The translations under genes and the position numbers were made by a program. Shown here piece by piece: positions 34,317-43,411 of a DNA stretch of 64,000 bases; positions within the stretch are counted from its first letter, which is position 1; each line of letters opens with the position of its first letter. The DNA is from Mangrovitalea sediminis (GTDB lineage Bacteria; Pseudomonadota; Gammaproteobacteria; Pseudomonadales; Oleiphilaceae), in assembly GCF_002514725.1 (NCBI RefSeq), contig NZ_NTLB01000001.1, positions 372,001 through 436,000 on the forward strand. The letters are read 5' to 3'. Below the pieces are notes generated by a model, which worked only from the letters and a program-made list of their open reading frames with translations, made no database searches and was not told where the DNA came from.

Positions 34317-35498
34317 ATGAAGCAGATCGAAGTCGACGTACTGATTGTCGGTGGCGGCGTAGCCGGCCTCTGGTGCCTGAACCGTTTAGTGCAAGAGGGC
34401 TACAACGCTATTCTATTCGAAAAACGGGCCCTGGGTGGCGCCCAGACCTGCCTGTCCCAAGGCATCATCCATGGTGGCGCCAAGTATACCCTGAACGGAA
34501 TGTTGTCCGGTGCCGCCAGCGCCATTGGCGATATGCCCTCCCGCTGGCGCAACTGCCTACAGGGGACAGGCGACATCGACTTGCGCGACACCCGCCTGCT
34601 CTCGGATGCCCACTATCTCTGGTCCAACGGCTCGCTGTCGCAACGCATGACGGGTTTTTTTGCCAGTAAGGCCATGCGCAGTCGTACCCAAAAAGTCAGC
34701 GCGGACGAACGACCGGCGATTTTCCGCGCCCCCGGGTTCCGCGGCCAGGTGTATCGCCTGGACGAGCTGGTGCTGGACACACCCTCATTGGTCAGAAATC
34801 TGAGTGCCCCTCATCAGGATCGCATCTTTCAGATCGATGCGGCCGACGACACGACATTCCACCCGGAAACAGCAACAGCACCTGCCCGGCTGGAACTCAA
34901 CAGACAGGGCGTCACCCTGATGCCGAAACAGGTCCTGTTGACTGCCGGGGAAGGCTACGCCGATCTCGCCAAAACCTTCGGCCTACAAGAACCGGAGATG
35001 CAGTTGCGCCCCCTGCACATGGCGCTGGTTTCCCATCAGGACGGTTTCGACCTTTTCGCCCATTGCATCGGTGCCTCCGCGAAACCGCTCCTCACCGTTA
35101 CCACACACCGGGCAGCGAGTGGACGCCATGTCTGGTACCTGGGGGGCGAGCTGGCGGAAAGCGGTGTCGATATGACGTCAGAAGAAGTGATCGAACGCGG
35201 ACAATCCACCCTTCGTCAACTCTTGCCCTGGATCACGCTGAAAAGTCCACAGTGGCGGACCGTCCGCGTCAATCGCGCCGAACCGAAGCAAAGCGGTGGT
35301 GTCCGGCCGGATACGGCCTTTGTGGAACGCCGTGGTCCCATCCTCGTGACCTGGCCGACCAAGCTGGCCTTGAGCCCAAATCTGGCAGACCGGGTACTGG
35401 AGCAACTCGATCCCCCCAGCGGCACCCACTCTGACCTAAGCGCCTTACAGGCGTCTCAGCCGGTTCCGCTAACCGCTACCGCCTGGGAGGATATGTAA
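34317..35498 (+). CDS. FAD-dependent oxidoreductase (DAO family)
   Basis: A 393-residue flavoprotein. The FAD Rossmann motif is DVLIVGGGVAGLWCLNRL (about residues 7-24), followed by FEKRALGGAQTCLSQGIIHGGAKYTL (split here as GGAQT and SQGIIHGGAKY, about 44-61). That second segment is like glycerol-3-phosphate and 2-hydroxyacid dehydrogenases. The C-terminal half is a divergent substrate domain. The substrate is unknown. ATG 34317 follows AGGAT. Its TAA overlaps the ATG of the aldo/keto reductase by one base (TAATG), so the pair is translationally coupled. Confidence 0.82.
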   Translation: MKQIEVDVLIVGGGVAGLWCLNRLVQEGYNAILFEKRALGGAQTCLSQGIIHGGAKYTLNGMLSGAASAIGDMPSRWRNCLQGTGDIDLRDTRLLSDAHYLWSNGSLSQRMTGFFASKAMRSRTQKVSADERPAIFRAPGFRGQVYRLDELVLDTPSLVRNLSAPHQDRIFQIDAADDTTFHPETATAPARLELNRQGVTLMPKQVLLTAGEGYADLAKTFGLQEPEMQLRPLHMALVSHQDGFDLFAHCIGASAKPLLTVTTHRAASGRHVWYLGGELAESGVDMTSEEVIERGQSTLRQLLPWITLKSPQWRTVRVNRAEPKQSGGVRPDTAFVERRGPILVTWPTKLALSPNLADRVLEQLDPPSGTHSDLSALQASQPVPLTATAWEDM

Positions 35499-36304
35499 TG
35501 CTACTCAGAAGACTCGGCAGCACCGACCTGGAGATCAGCCCGCTAGGCCTGGGAACCGTCAAGTTTGGCCGCAATAAAGGCGTCAAATACCCTGAGGCCT
35601 TCGAGCTGCCGGACGATGAAACCCTGCTCGACCTGCTGGCCTGCACGCGCGACCTGGGCATCAACTTTCTGGATACCGCGCCGGCCTATGGCGAGAGCGA
35701 GGCCCGTTTGGGACGCCTGCTGCGCGGCCAACGCCAGCATTGGATACTCGCCACCAAGGCTGGCGAATCTTTCGATCCCGAAAGCGGGGAGTCCAGCTAT
35801 GACTTTACACCGGAAGCCCTGATCCGGAGCGTCGAAACCAGCCTGCGGCGACTGGCCACCGATTATCTGGATCTGGTCATGATCCACTCTGACGGCGACG
35901 ACGAGCGCATCATCCACCGACTGGGAGCCCTGGAAGTCCTGGCAGACCTAAAAAAACGCGGCTGGATCCGGGCCAGCGGCATGTCGACCAAAACCGTCGC
36001 CGGCGGTCTCGCGGCGCTGGGTCAGTCCGACTGTGCCATGGTCACGCTCAACATCGACGATCTCGAACAGCTACCGGTCATTGAGCAAGCCAGGACCAGC
36101 GGCAAGGGCATTATCATCAAGAAAGCCCTGGCCTCCGGACACACAGCCAAGGATCAGGCACGCCAGGACCCGGTGCGGGAAGCCTTCGAGCTGTCGTTGA
36201 CACAACCCGGCGTCACTTCGGTCGTCGTTGGCACGATCAACCGCAGACACCTGGAGGCCAATGTGGCCATTGCCAACCAGATTCTCGCGTCGTCGTCACA
36301 CTAG
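35498..36304 (+). CDS. Aldo/keto reductase
   Basis: NADPH-dependent reductase of 268 residues with the full catalytic tetrad: Asp and Tyr in FLDTAPAYGESE (about 52-63), Lys in LATKAGE (about 84) and His in VMIHSDG (about 127). The C-terminal cofactor segment is TSVVVGTINRRHLEAN. Substrate unknown. It is coupled to the FAD oxidoreductase upstream, suggesting the two act on the same metabolite (inference). gmhB begins 113 bp downstream. Confidence 0.88.
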   Translation: MLLRRLGSTDLEISPLGLGTVKFGRNKGVKYPEAFELPDDETLLDLLACTRDLGINFLDTAPAYGESEARLGRLLRGQRQHWILATKAGESFDPESGESSYDFTPEALIRSVETSLRRLATDYLDLVMIHSDGDDERIIHRLGALEVLADLKKRGWIRASGMSTKTVAGGLAALGQSDCAMVTLNIDDLEQLPVIEQARTSGKGIIIKKALASGHTAKDQARQDPVREAFELSLTQPGVTSVVVGTINRRHLEANVAIANQILASSSH

Positions 36305-36330
36305 TTGTCACGATTGATGATTTTGACAAC
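36304..36330 (+). promoter_or_regulatory. Inverted repeat before gmhB
   Basis: GTTGTCA (36304-36310) and TGACAAC (36324-36330), perfect 7-bp arms with a 13-bp spacer. The right arm includes a consensus -35 TTGACA at 36323-36328 but no good -10 follows. Candidate operator or promoter for the LPS heptose genes. Confidence 0.3.
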
Positions 36331-36417
36331 GCGACAGAGGTATCAGATGTACCCAACCCCAATTGTCGGCACCCGCCCCTCCGCCACCCGGCCCCCGATA
36401 CAAGGGGGAATGCGCCC

Positions 36418-36966
36418 GTGACGACCTCCTTCAAAGGCCTGTTCCTGGATCGGGACGGCGTCATCAATGTCGACGAAGGTTACGTTTATCGCCCACAGGA
36501 CATAAGGTTCATTCCCGGCATTTTCGCCCTATGTCGGGCCGCCCAGAAAAAAGGCTACCGCATCGTCATCGTAACCAATCAATCCGGCATCGCCCGCGGC
36601 TATTATTCGACGGCACAGTTCGAACACCTTTCAGGCTGGCTGGCCGGCCAGTTCCAGCGTCAGGGGGTAACGATAAGTGGTATACTGCACTGCCCTCACC
36701 ACCCCGCCGTTGAGGGGCCCTTGGGGCGAAATTGCTGGTGCCGCAAACCCCGGCCCGGCATGTTGATCGAAGGCGCGCGCCGTTATCGCCTGGACCGGCA
36801 GCGTTCGATCATGATCGGCGATAAGGTGTCGGATATTCAGGCCGCCCGCCAGGCCGGGATTCGTCGGGCGATACTGTTTCGGGAAGCGCCTGGCAAGCGC
36901 TTTCGACGACGCAGTCTGGCGGACCATACGATCACCCGGCTTTGCCAGGCGGAAAAGTTGCTTTAA
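36418..36966 (+). CDS. gmhB: D-glycero-D-manno-heptose 1,7-bisphosphate 7-phosphatase
   Basis: HAD-family phosphatase in ADP-heptose synthesis for LPS core. The 182-residue protein has the nucleophile motif FLDRDGVIN (about residues 8-16) and VTNQSGIARG. The zinc loop is CPHHPAVEG...NCWCRKPRPGM and the metal-binding acidic motif is MIGDKVSDI. GTG 36418 is the only sensible start, with AGGGGGA nine bases upstream. Followed by gmhA and hldE, giving three of the heptose pathway enzymes in order. Confidence 0.93.
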   Translation: MTTSFKGLFLDRDGVINVDEGYVYRPQDIRFIPGIFALCRAAQKKGYRIVIVTNQSGIARGYYSTAQFEHLSGWLAGQFQRQGVTISGILHCPHHPAVEGPLGRNCWCRKPRPGMLIEGARRYRLDRQRSIMIGDKVSDIQAARQAGIRRAILFREAPGKRFRRRSLADHTITRLCQAEKLL

Positions 36967-37016
36967 CGGCTCGCGGGCCGACGACAACAGTTTGAGACGA
37001 CAGGGGAAACAACCTA

Positions 37017-37604
37017 ATGCAGGAAACTTTGGTCACCGCCCATATTCAGCGCAGCATCGAGGCCAAACAGGCAATCCTTGCGGATGCTGCACTACTTGCA
37101 GCCCTGCAATCCTGCGTGTCGCTCTGCGTCGACGCGCTCAAGGCCTCCGGTAAACTGATCATTGCCGGGAACGGTGGCAGTGCAGCAGATGCCCAGCATA
37201 TTGCGGCAGAACTCGTCGGCCGCTACAAGAAGGACCGGCCCGCCTTACCCGCCATCGCCATTACGACAGACACTTCAGCCCTGACGGCCATCGGTAACGA
37301 TTACGGCTATGACCAGGTCTTTTCGCGCCAAGTCGAAGCCCTGGTTCAGCCGCAGGATGTTTTTATCGGCATCTCCACCTCCGGCAACTCCGGCAACATA
37401 CTGGCCGCAGCTGATGTCGCCCACGAGCGGGGAGCCAAGGTTATCGGCCTTATGGGCCCCGGCGGACGACTCGCGGAGAAGGCCGATATTGCCCTGAATG
37501 TTCCGGCAACGGCGACCGCCACGATCCAGGAATGCCACATCATGCTGGGCCACATTCTCTGCTCGGCCATCGAGGTCGAAATGTACGGTCAGGCATTGGT
37601 ATAA
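37017..37604 (+). CDS. gmhA: Phosphoheptose isomerase GmhA
   Basis: Converts sedoheptulose 7-phosphate to D-glycero-D-manno-heptose 7-phosphate, the entry step of LPS heptose synthesis. The 195-residue SIS-domain protein carries [20 protein letters not shown] (about residues 52-71), [15 protein letters not shown] and the SIS phosphate loop [10 protein letters not shown] (about 118-127). A zinc-site HIMLGHILC segment lies near 177. Length is exact for the family. hldE starts 27 bp downstream. Confidence 0.96.
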   Translation: MQETLVTAHIQRSIEAKQAILADAALLAALQSCVSLCVDALKASGKLIIAGNGGSAADAQHIAAELVGRYKKDRPALPAIAITTDTSALTAIGNDYGYDQVFSRQVEALVQPQDVFIGISTSGNSGNILAAADVAHERGAKVIGLMGPGGRLAEKADIALNVPATATATIQECHIMLGHILCSAIEVEMYGQALV

Positions 37605-37631
37605 ACCGGGCATCAGGACAGACGACACGAC

Positions 37632-39059
37632 ATGAATATCGATTTCAGTTTCTTCCGCAACGCCCACGTACTGATCGCCGGTGACTTGATGCTGGACCGC
37701 TACTGGCACGGCAGCACCTCACGAATTTCGCCAGAAGCCCCGATTCCGGTGGTCGCCGTTAACCAGCAGGAAGCCCGCCCTGGCGGTGCCGCCAACGTCG
37801 CACTGAATATCGCAGCACTCGGCGCCAAAGCGCTGCTCACGGGCATCGTCGGCGACGACCCCGCCGGCGCGGAATTGACGGGGATCCTCAACGACGCGGG
37901 CGTCGAGCCCCTGCTGACCCAGAACGCCGGGTTCAGCACTATCACCAAGTTGCGGATCATCAGCCAACACCAACAGCTTATACGCGCTGATTTCGAAGCC
38001 ACCTGTGGCGACGAGCTCATCGACGATATGACATCTCGTGTGCGCAGCGCACTGGCCAGCGCCGATGTCCTGCTGCTTTCCGACTACGCCAAAGGGGCTT
38101 TGCGCCAGTGCCCCACGCTCATCGACGAGGCACGAAAAGCCGGTAAACCCGTGCTGATCGACCCCAAAGGTAACGACTTCAGTCGTTACCGGGGCGCCAC
38201 CCTGTTGACACCCAATCTGTCGGAATTCGAGGGTGTCGCCGGCAAATGCGCAGACGAAGCAGAAATGGTGGAGCGGGCCAAGGCCATGATCGCCGAGCTG
38301 GCACTCGATGCTCTGCTGATTACACGCAGCGAAAAGGGCATGTCACTGATCACCGCAGACGGCGAGCATCATCACTACCCCGCACATGCCCGCGAGGTAT
38401 TCGACGTCACCGGCGCAGGCGATACCGTGATCTCGACATTGGCGGTCGGACTGGCGGCTGGTTGCGACCTGCAAACCTCGGTCATCCTGGCCAACCATGC
38501 AGCCAGCATCGTCGTTGGCAAACTGGGCACTGCCGTCGTCACCACGCCAGAACTCAAGAAGTCCATCGAGCATGACGATGAACTGGAGGGGGGCATCCTG
38601 TCCAAGGAACAACTCGTCGCCGCTGTTCGCGACGCGCGCCATTATGGTCAGCGCGTAGTCTTCACCAACGGTTGCTTCGACATCCTCCACGCCGGTCACG
38701 TTGCTTACCTTCAGGAAGCACGACGCAGAGGCGACAAGTTGGTCGTTGCGGTTAACGATGACGATTCAGTCACCCGCCTCAAAGGGCCGGGGCGCCCCGT
38801 CAACAAGGTCGATAACCGCATGGCGGTATTGGCCGGACTGAAGGCTGTGGACTGGGTAACCTCGTTTTCCGAAGACACACCGATCCCCCTGCTGGAAGCC
38901 GTCAAACCGGACGTACTGGTAAAAGGTGGCGACTATACGATCGACCAGGTCGTCGGCGCCGAAGTTGTCAGGGCCTACGGTGGCGAAGTGGAAGTGCTGA
39001 ATGTCGAGGCCGGGCTTTCGACAACAGCAACCATCAAGTACATTCGAGAGCATAGCTAG
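37632..39059 (+). CDS. hldE: Bifunctional heptose kinase/adenylyltransferase HldE
   Basis: Two enzymes in one 475-residue chain. The N-terminal ribokinase-like domain (about 1-320) phosphorylates heptose 7-phosphate at C1 and has RPGGAANVALNIAALGAKALLTG (as RPGGAANVALN) and DVTGAGDTVIS (about 257-267). The C-terminal cytidylyltransferase domain (about 345-475) makes ADP-heptose and shows FTNGCFDILHAGHVAYL with the HxGH motif. Together with gmhA and gmhB the pathway to ADP-D,D-heptose is complete here; the final epimerase hldD is not in the window. Confidence 0.97.
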   Translation: MNIDFSFFRNAHVLIAGDLMLDRYWHGSTSRISPEAPIPVVAVNQQEARPGGAANVALNIAALGAKALLTGIVGDDPAGAELTGILNDAGVEPLLTQNAGFSTITKLRIISQHQQLIRADFEATCGDELIDDMTSRVRSALASADVLLLSDYAKGALRQCPTLIDEARKAGKPVLIDPKGNDFSRYRGATLLTPNLSEFEGVAGKCADEAEMVERAKAMIAELALDALLITRSEKGMSLITADGEHHHYPAHAREVFDVTGAGDTVISTLAVGLAAGCDLQTSVILANHAASIVVGKLGTAVVTTPELKKSIEHDDELEGGILSKEQLVAAVRDARHYGQRVVFTNGCFDILHAGHVAYLQEARRRGDKLVVAVNDDDSVTRLKGPGRPVNKVDNRMAVLAGLKAVDWVTSFSEDTPIPLLEAVKPDVLVKGGDYTIDQVVGAEVVRAYGGEVEVLNVEAGLSTTATIKYIREHS

Positions 39060-39236
39060 GGACAGGAAGGAGGGCGGACGGTGTCCGAGACGGTCTCCCC
39101 TTCTCCCCAACGTGTTTGCACCCATAAAAAAGGTTCATCGCACTTTACCGGGAAAAGCGGCTTTGATTTCAAAGAGAAGTCGCTGCCCCGATACCCCCTT
39201 GTCATACCTGGAGGTTAGCGCTTGTTCCATCGGTAG

Positions 39237-39263
39237 GGCGCAATAACCGAAGGGCATTGCGCC
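39237..39263. repeat. REP-like extragenic palindrome
   Basis: GGCGCAAT (39237-39244) and ATTGCGCC (39256-39263) form a perfect stem with loop AACCGAAGGGC. The composition and convergent-gene location resemble dispersed bacterial palindromic repeats, but only one copy was noticed in this window. Confidence 0.4.
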
Positions 39264-39395
39264 GCATGGCAGCAGGCAAACTCCGAGTTTAGCTTCCGGG
39301 TGTAGTATCGCCGTTGGTCAGTCATGGGGTGTTGTTACACCGAGTGGCGTCTCATTCGGCGCTACGGCTCTTCACGCTAATCCGCGATGAACCAC

Positions 39396-39430
39396 AAAAA
39401 AGCCCCCACTGACTTCAGCGGGGGCTTTTT
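39396..39430. terminator. Bidirectional terminator between hldE and ilvE
   Basis: AGCCCCC / GGGGGCT stem with A-run on one side and T-run on the other (AAAAAAGCCCCC ... GGGGGCTTTTT). Works for both converging genes. Confidence 0.85.
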
Positions 39431-39463
39431 CGTTTGTCGCCCATCAGTACGACACGCGGCGAT

Positions 39464-40387
39464 TTACTTCACCGGAGTCAGCCATTCCATGTTTTCTGCG
39501 CGACGGCCTTTGACCGCGTCAAAATACAGGGTCTGCATTCTCTCCGTGATCGGTCCACGGCTACCGCTGCCGATCTGACGGCCATCCAATTCATAAATCG
39601 GCAGGACTTCCGCCGCGGTGCCGGTGAAGAAAGCTTCATCCGCCACGTAAACCTCATCACGCGTAATCCGCTTTTCACGCACAGGAATACCCAGCTCCTC
39701 GGCGAAGGAGAAGATGGTCCGACGGGTGATGCCGTCCAGGCAGGAGGTCAGCTCAGGCGTGTACAGAACGCCGTCGCGGTAGATAAAGATATTCTCACCG
39801 GAGCCTTCAGCAACGTACCCTTCGTTATCCAGGAGCAGGGCCTCTTCACAACCGGAGCTGAGCGCTTCATTCAATGCCAGCATCGAGTTAATGTAGTTGC
39901 CGTTCGCCTTCGCCTTACACATGGTGATATTCACGTGGTGGCGAGTGTAGGAGGAGGTACGGACCTTGATACCCTTCTCGCGCGCCTCGGGAGACATGTA
40001 GGACGGCCAGGACCAGGCTGCCACCATGACATGCACCTTGAGGTTATCGGCACGCAAGCCCATACCTTCCGATCCGTAGAAAACCATCGGACGCAGGTAA
40101 GCTTCTTCCAGGTTATTCTCACTGACAGCCTTACGCTGAGCCTCGTTGATCACTTCTTTGCTAAAAGGCATTTTCATGTTGAGAATATGCGCGGAACGGA
40201 ACAGACGATCGGTATGCTCCTGCAAACGGAAAATCGCAGTACCACGCTCCGTTTTATACGCCCGGACACCTTCAAAACAACCCATCCCGTAATGCAAGGT
40301 ATGGGTCAGAACATGGACCTTGGCATCGCGCCAGGGAACCATTTCACCATCCAGCCAGATCAGACCATCACGATCCGCCATTGACAT
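39464..40387 (-). CDS. ilvE: Branched-chain amino acid aminotransferase
   Basis: PLP-dependent transaminase for the last step of Ile, Val and Leu synthesis. ATG 40387 (AGGAG nine bases upstream) gives 307 residues, matching the family. Diagnostic segments are THTLHYGMGCFEGVRAYKTE (about 29-48, within LHYGMGCFEG), the PLP-lysine region KAKANGNYINSMLALNEAL, EGSGENIF and SCLDGITRRTI. An internal ATG at 40381 is an alternative. It is convergent with hldE across a bidirectional terminator. Confidence 0.95.
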   Translation of the reverse strand: MSMADRDGLIWLDGEMVPWRDAKVHVLTHTLHYGMGCFEGVRAYKTERGTAIFRLQEHTDRLFRSAHILNMKMPFSKEVINEAQRKAVSENNLEEAYLRPMVFYGSEGMGLRADNLKVHVMVAAWSWPSYMSPEAREKGIKVRTSSYTRHHVNITMCKAKANGNYINSMLALNEALSSGCEEALLLDNEGYVAEGSGENIFIYRDGVLYTPELTSCLDGITRRTIFSFAEELGIPVREKRITRDEVYVADEAFFTGTAAEVLPIYELDGRQIGSGSRGPITERMQTLYFDAVKGRRAENMEWLTPVK

Positions 40388-40485
40388 AACCGCCGCTCCT
40401 ATCACCGCGATAAAAAAACCATTCTAGCAAGAAATGCGCACCCGACGAAGTCCGCAGAATCGCTGAGAGCTATTAATAATCACCG

Positions 40486-43395
40486 CTAATCATCTTGCTT
40501 CCCTGCCCCCATCACCAATGCCCACTGCGCCATCACAAAGGCACGTTCTTCGACGAAAGCTTCCGCCTCAACACGGCTATTCTGCTTTTGCAGGGCACGA
40601 CGGTGAATCGTCGAACGCATGGCAATATAGATTTCGCGTAAACGCTCCGTCACCGCCGCCGCCAACAGACCGCATTCACCCAGTGCTTCCAGTTGACGGA
40701 TGTTGTCGGACCAGCGCGCCAGGCTGGGATAGGCCTGGGTCCAGGACAGGATAAGGAACTGCACCATAAACTCGATATCGATGATTCCGCCTGGATCCTG
40801 TTTGAGATGAAACGCCTCCGGCTCTCCCGAAACGGGGACCGGCGTTGCCAGCGCGTCACGCATTTTCTCCCGCATGGAAACCACTTCCTGACGCAATTGC
40901 TCGATATCGCGATGCTTACCCAAAACCTCGCGACGCAGCGCCTCAAAGCGGTGCCCGACAGCAGGGCTGCCAGCCAACCAACGCGCACGAACCAAGGCCT
41001 GATGCTCCCAAGTCCAGGCGCTTTCGTGCTGATAGCGATCGAAGGCCGACAACGAGGACACCAGGAGGCCGGAGTTACCTGACGGCCGCAGTCGCATGTC
41101 GACTTCATACAGAAGGCCGGAAGGCGTCTGGGTATTGAGGATATGGACGATACGTTGCCCGAGGCGGGTAAAGAAAACACCGTTTTCGACCGGCTTCGCG
41201 CCATCGGTAGACAAGGTGGGATCTGCATCGTGAATGAATACGAGATCGAGATCGGACGTGTATCCCAGCTCGATGCCACCGAGCTTTCCATAGCCAATGA
41301 CCGCGAACGCCGTTTCCGGATCGCTGTCGATTCCCCCTGGCCGGCCATGCTTTTCGACCAGGTTATGCCACGCCAGCATCACCACCTGCGCCAGCACGAC
41401 CTCGGCAATCCATGTCAGATAATCGCTGACTTTCATCAGGGGCAAGGTACCGCGGATCTCCGAAGCGGCCACTCGCAGCACATGCGCTTTCTTGAAGTGC
41501 CGCAGGCACTCCATCTGCTCTTCCAGATCCTCAGCGGGAATCCGCAACAACTGCTGACGCAGCTCGTCCTCAAGTTCGATCTTTGTGGGCGGCGAATAAA
41601 GACTGTGGGTATTGAGCAGTTCGTCGAGCAGCAGCGGCGTCTCCGCCAGTTGCTCGGCAATCCAGGGGCTCGCACTGCACAGACGGACCAGTTGCTCCAG
41701 CGCGGGAGGGTTCTCGTTCAACAACACCAGATAGGCCGAACGCCGCAACACCGCCTCGACCAACACCAGCACCCGTTCCAATGTTCGCGAAGGATTCTCC
41801 GCGTCACTGAGCGCCTGCAGCAGAATCGGCATGAATTGGTGTAAGCGGCGACGCCCCTGGCTCTGCAATGTCTGTACGACGCGACTCGCACGCAGGGCTT
41901 GCAACCGCTGGTAGCTGTCCTCGGGCACTTCGAAGCCCTGCCCGGAAAGCCAGGATACTGCTGCAGCTTCCTCTATTTCCCCCTGCCAAAGCTCTTGCCA
42001 GGTCTCATCGCATTCCGCATTGTCAGTCTCTTCCTCGTCAGAAGAAATGATATCGGCGAAATGCTGACTGACCACGTCACGATGCGCATTCAGCGTATGC
42101 TGGAACGCCGGCCAATCGACGAACCCCATAGCGCAGGCGACGCGAGCCTGATCCTGGGGGTTATCCGGCAGCGTTTGCGTCTGGCGATCAGCGATACCCT
42201 GGAGAATGTGCTCAACGCGCCGCAAGAAGCAATAAGCTTCACGCAGGCTGTCGACAACAGCGGCCGGCAGCAACTGTCGCTGGCGCAGCACGAATAGCAC
42301 CGTCAGCAGTTCGCGAACCTGCAGATCCGCCTCCCGGCCACCTCGAATCAGTTGGAATGCCTGGACGATAAACTCCGTTTCGCGGATGCCTCCAGCACCT
42401 AGCTTGATATTGTTCTCCAGGCCCTTGCGCCGGACCTCTCGGCTAATCATCGCCTTCATGCCACGTAACGATTCGAAAGCGCTGAAATCGATATAACGGC
42501 GATAGACAAAGGGCTTCAATGCCGACATCAGTTGCTGTCCGGCCAGACGATCACCGGCGACGACACGCGCCTTGATCATCGCGTAGCGCTCCCACTCGCG
42601 CCCCTGGTCCTGATAGTACTCTTCCATGGCCGCAAAGCTCAGCGCGAGTGCCCCGCTCTGCCCGTAAGGCCGCAACCGCATATCGGTACGAAAGACAAAG
42701 CCATCCTCGGTTGTCTTGTCCAAAGCCTGGATCAACCTCTGCCCAAGCCGGACAAAGAATTGCTGGTTGTCCAGCGCCCGGCTTCCGCCCCGCGTCTCGC
42801 CGTTATGGGGAAAGACAAAAATCAGATCGATGTCGGAAGACACATTGAGTTCGTGGGCGCCAAACTTGCCCATACCCAACACCACCATGCGCTGCGGCTG
42901 GCCCTCCGGCGACCGGTCAAACGGCGTCCCCCACTGGCGACAGGCATCGTCATAGAGCCACTCAAGCGCCCTTTCGATGCAAACTTCCGCCAACTCGGTC
43001 ATGTTGGCCATGGTTTCCTTGAGGTCCGCTTTCCCCAACATGTCCCGCCAGACAATGCGGAACATTTCGCGCTGGCGGAAGCGCCGCAGTTGCCGAAACA
43101 ACCCGGGCTCATCCTCAATCGTTGCACCGAAATCCCGCCACCTGTCAGCGATCTGTCCCAGCTCACCGACGCGATCAAGGTCCCCGCTATCGATCAGGTC
43201 GACCATCATGTCCCGGTGACGCAATACGGATTCTTTGAGGAAGTCACTCAGCACCAGTGCCCTGACCCAATGCTCCTGCGATTCGGGCTGCCACGGAAAT
43301 CGACCGTAGGCTTCCTCGACGGAACGCAAGGCCTCCTCGGCCTTGTCCTGCAACAAAGGCGGAAGACAGCCTACTTCAAACGCACCGCTCGACAT
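40486..43395 (-). CDS. glnE: Glutamine synthetase adenylyltransferase/adenylyl-removing enzyme GlnE
   Basis: Bifunctional regulator that adenylylates or deadenylylates glutamine synthetase in response to PII and glutamine. From ATG 43395 (AGGAGG eight bases upstream) it has 969 residues. Two nucleotidyltransferase halves are visible: MGKFGAHELNVSSDIDLIFVF (within SSDIDLIFVF, about 175) and YGKLGGIELGYTSDLDLVFIH (within TSDLDLVFIH, about 705). A central helical regulatory domain separates them. ATG 43401 is an alternative. It follows the CYTH gene by 16 bp, matching the hldE-glnE-ygiF association in E. coli. Confidence 0.96.
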   Translation of the reverse strand: MSSGAFEVGCLPPLLQDKAEEALRSVEEAYGRFPWQPESQEHWVRALVLSDFLKESVLRHRDMMVDLIDSGDLDRVGELGQIADRWRDFGATIEDEPGLFRQLRRFRQREMFRIVWRDMLGKADLKETMANMTELAEVCIERALEWLYDDACRQWGTPFDRSPEGQPQRMVVLGMGKFGAHELNVSSDIDLIFVFPHNGETRGGSRALDNQQFFVRLGQRLIQALDKTTEDGFVFRTDMRLRPYGQSGALALSFAAMEEYYQDQGREWERYAMIKARVVAGDRLAGQQLMSALKPFVYRRYIDFSAFESLRGMKAMISREVRRKGLENNIKLGAGGIRETEFIVQAFQLIRGGREADLQVRELLTVLFVLRQRQLLPAAVVDSLREAYCFLRRVEHILQGIADRQTQTLPDNPQDQARVACAMGFVDWPAFQHTLNAHRDVVSQHFADIISSDEEETDNAECDETWQELWQGEIEEAAAVSWLSGQGFEVPEDSYQRLQALRASRVVQTLQSQGRRRLHQFMPILLQALSDAENPSRTLERVLVLVEAVLRRSAYLVLLNENPPALEQLVRLCSASPWIAEQLAETPLLLDELLNTHSLYSPPTKIELEDELRQQLLRIPAEDLEEQMECLRHFKKAHVLRVAASEIRGTLPLMKVSDYLTWIAEVVLAQVVMLAWHNLVEKHGRPGGIDSDPETAFAVIGYGKLGGIELGYTSDLDLVFIHDADPTLSTDGAKPVENGVFFTRLGQRIVHILNTQTPSGLLYEVDMRLRPSGNSGLLVSSLSAFDRYQHESAWTWEHQALVRARWLAGSPAVGHRFEALRREVLGKHRDIEQLRQEVVSMREKMRDALATPVPVSGEPEAFHLKQDPGGIIDIEFMVQFLILSWTQAYPSLARWSDNIRQLEALGECGLLAAAVTERLREIYIAMRSTIHRRALQKQNSRVEAEAFVEERAFVMAQWALVMGAGKQDD

Positions 43396-43411
43396 GGTCA
43401 TAGCCTCCTGC

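Larger units (their letters stand above)
39060..39463. other. Intergenic region with REP-like palindrome
   Basis: Lies between convergent hldE and ilvE. No gene is seen. It contains a palindromic element at 39237-39263 and a bidirectional terminator at 39396-39430. The remainder (39065-39230) shows no recognisable signal. Confidence 0.5.

Noticed and set aside
39434..40384. A 316-codon open frame on the plus strand
   Set aside because: Antisense to ilvE, no start signals, shadow composition.
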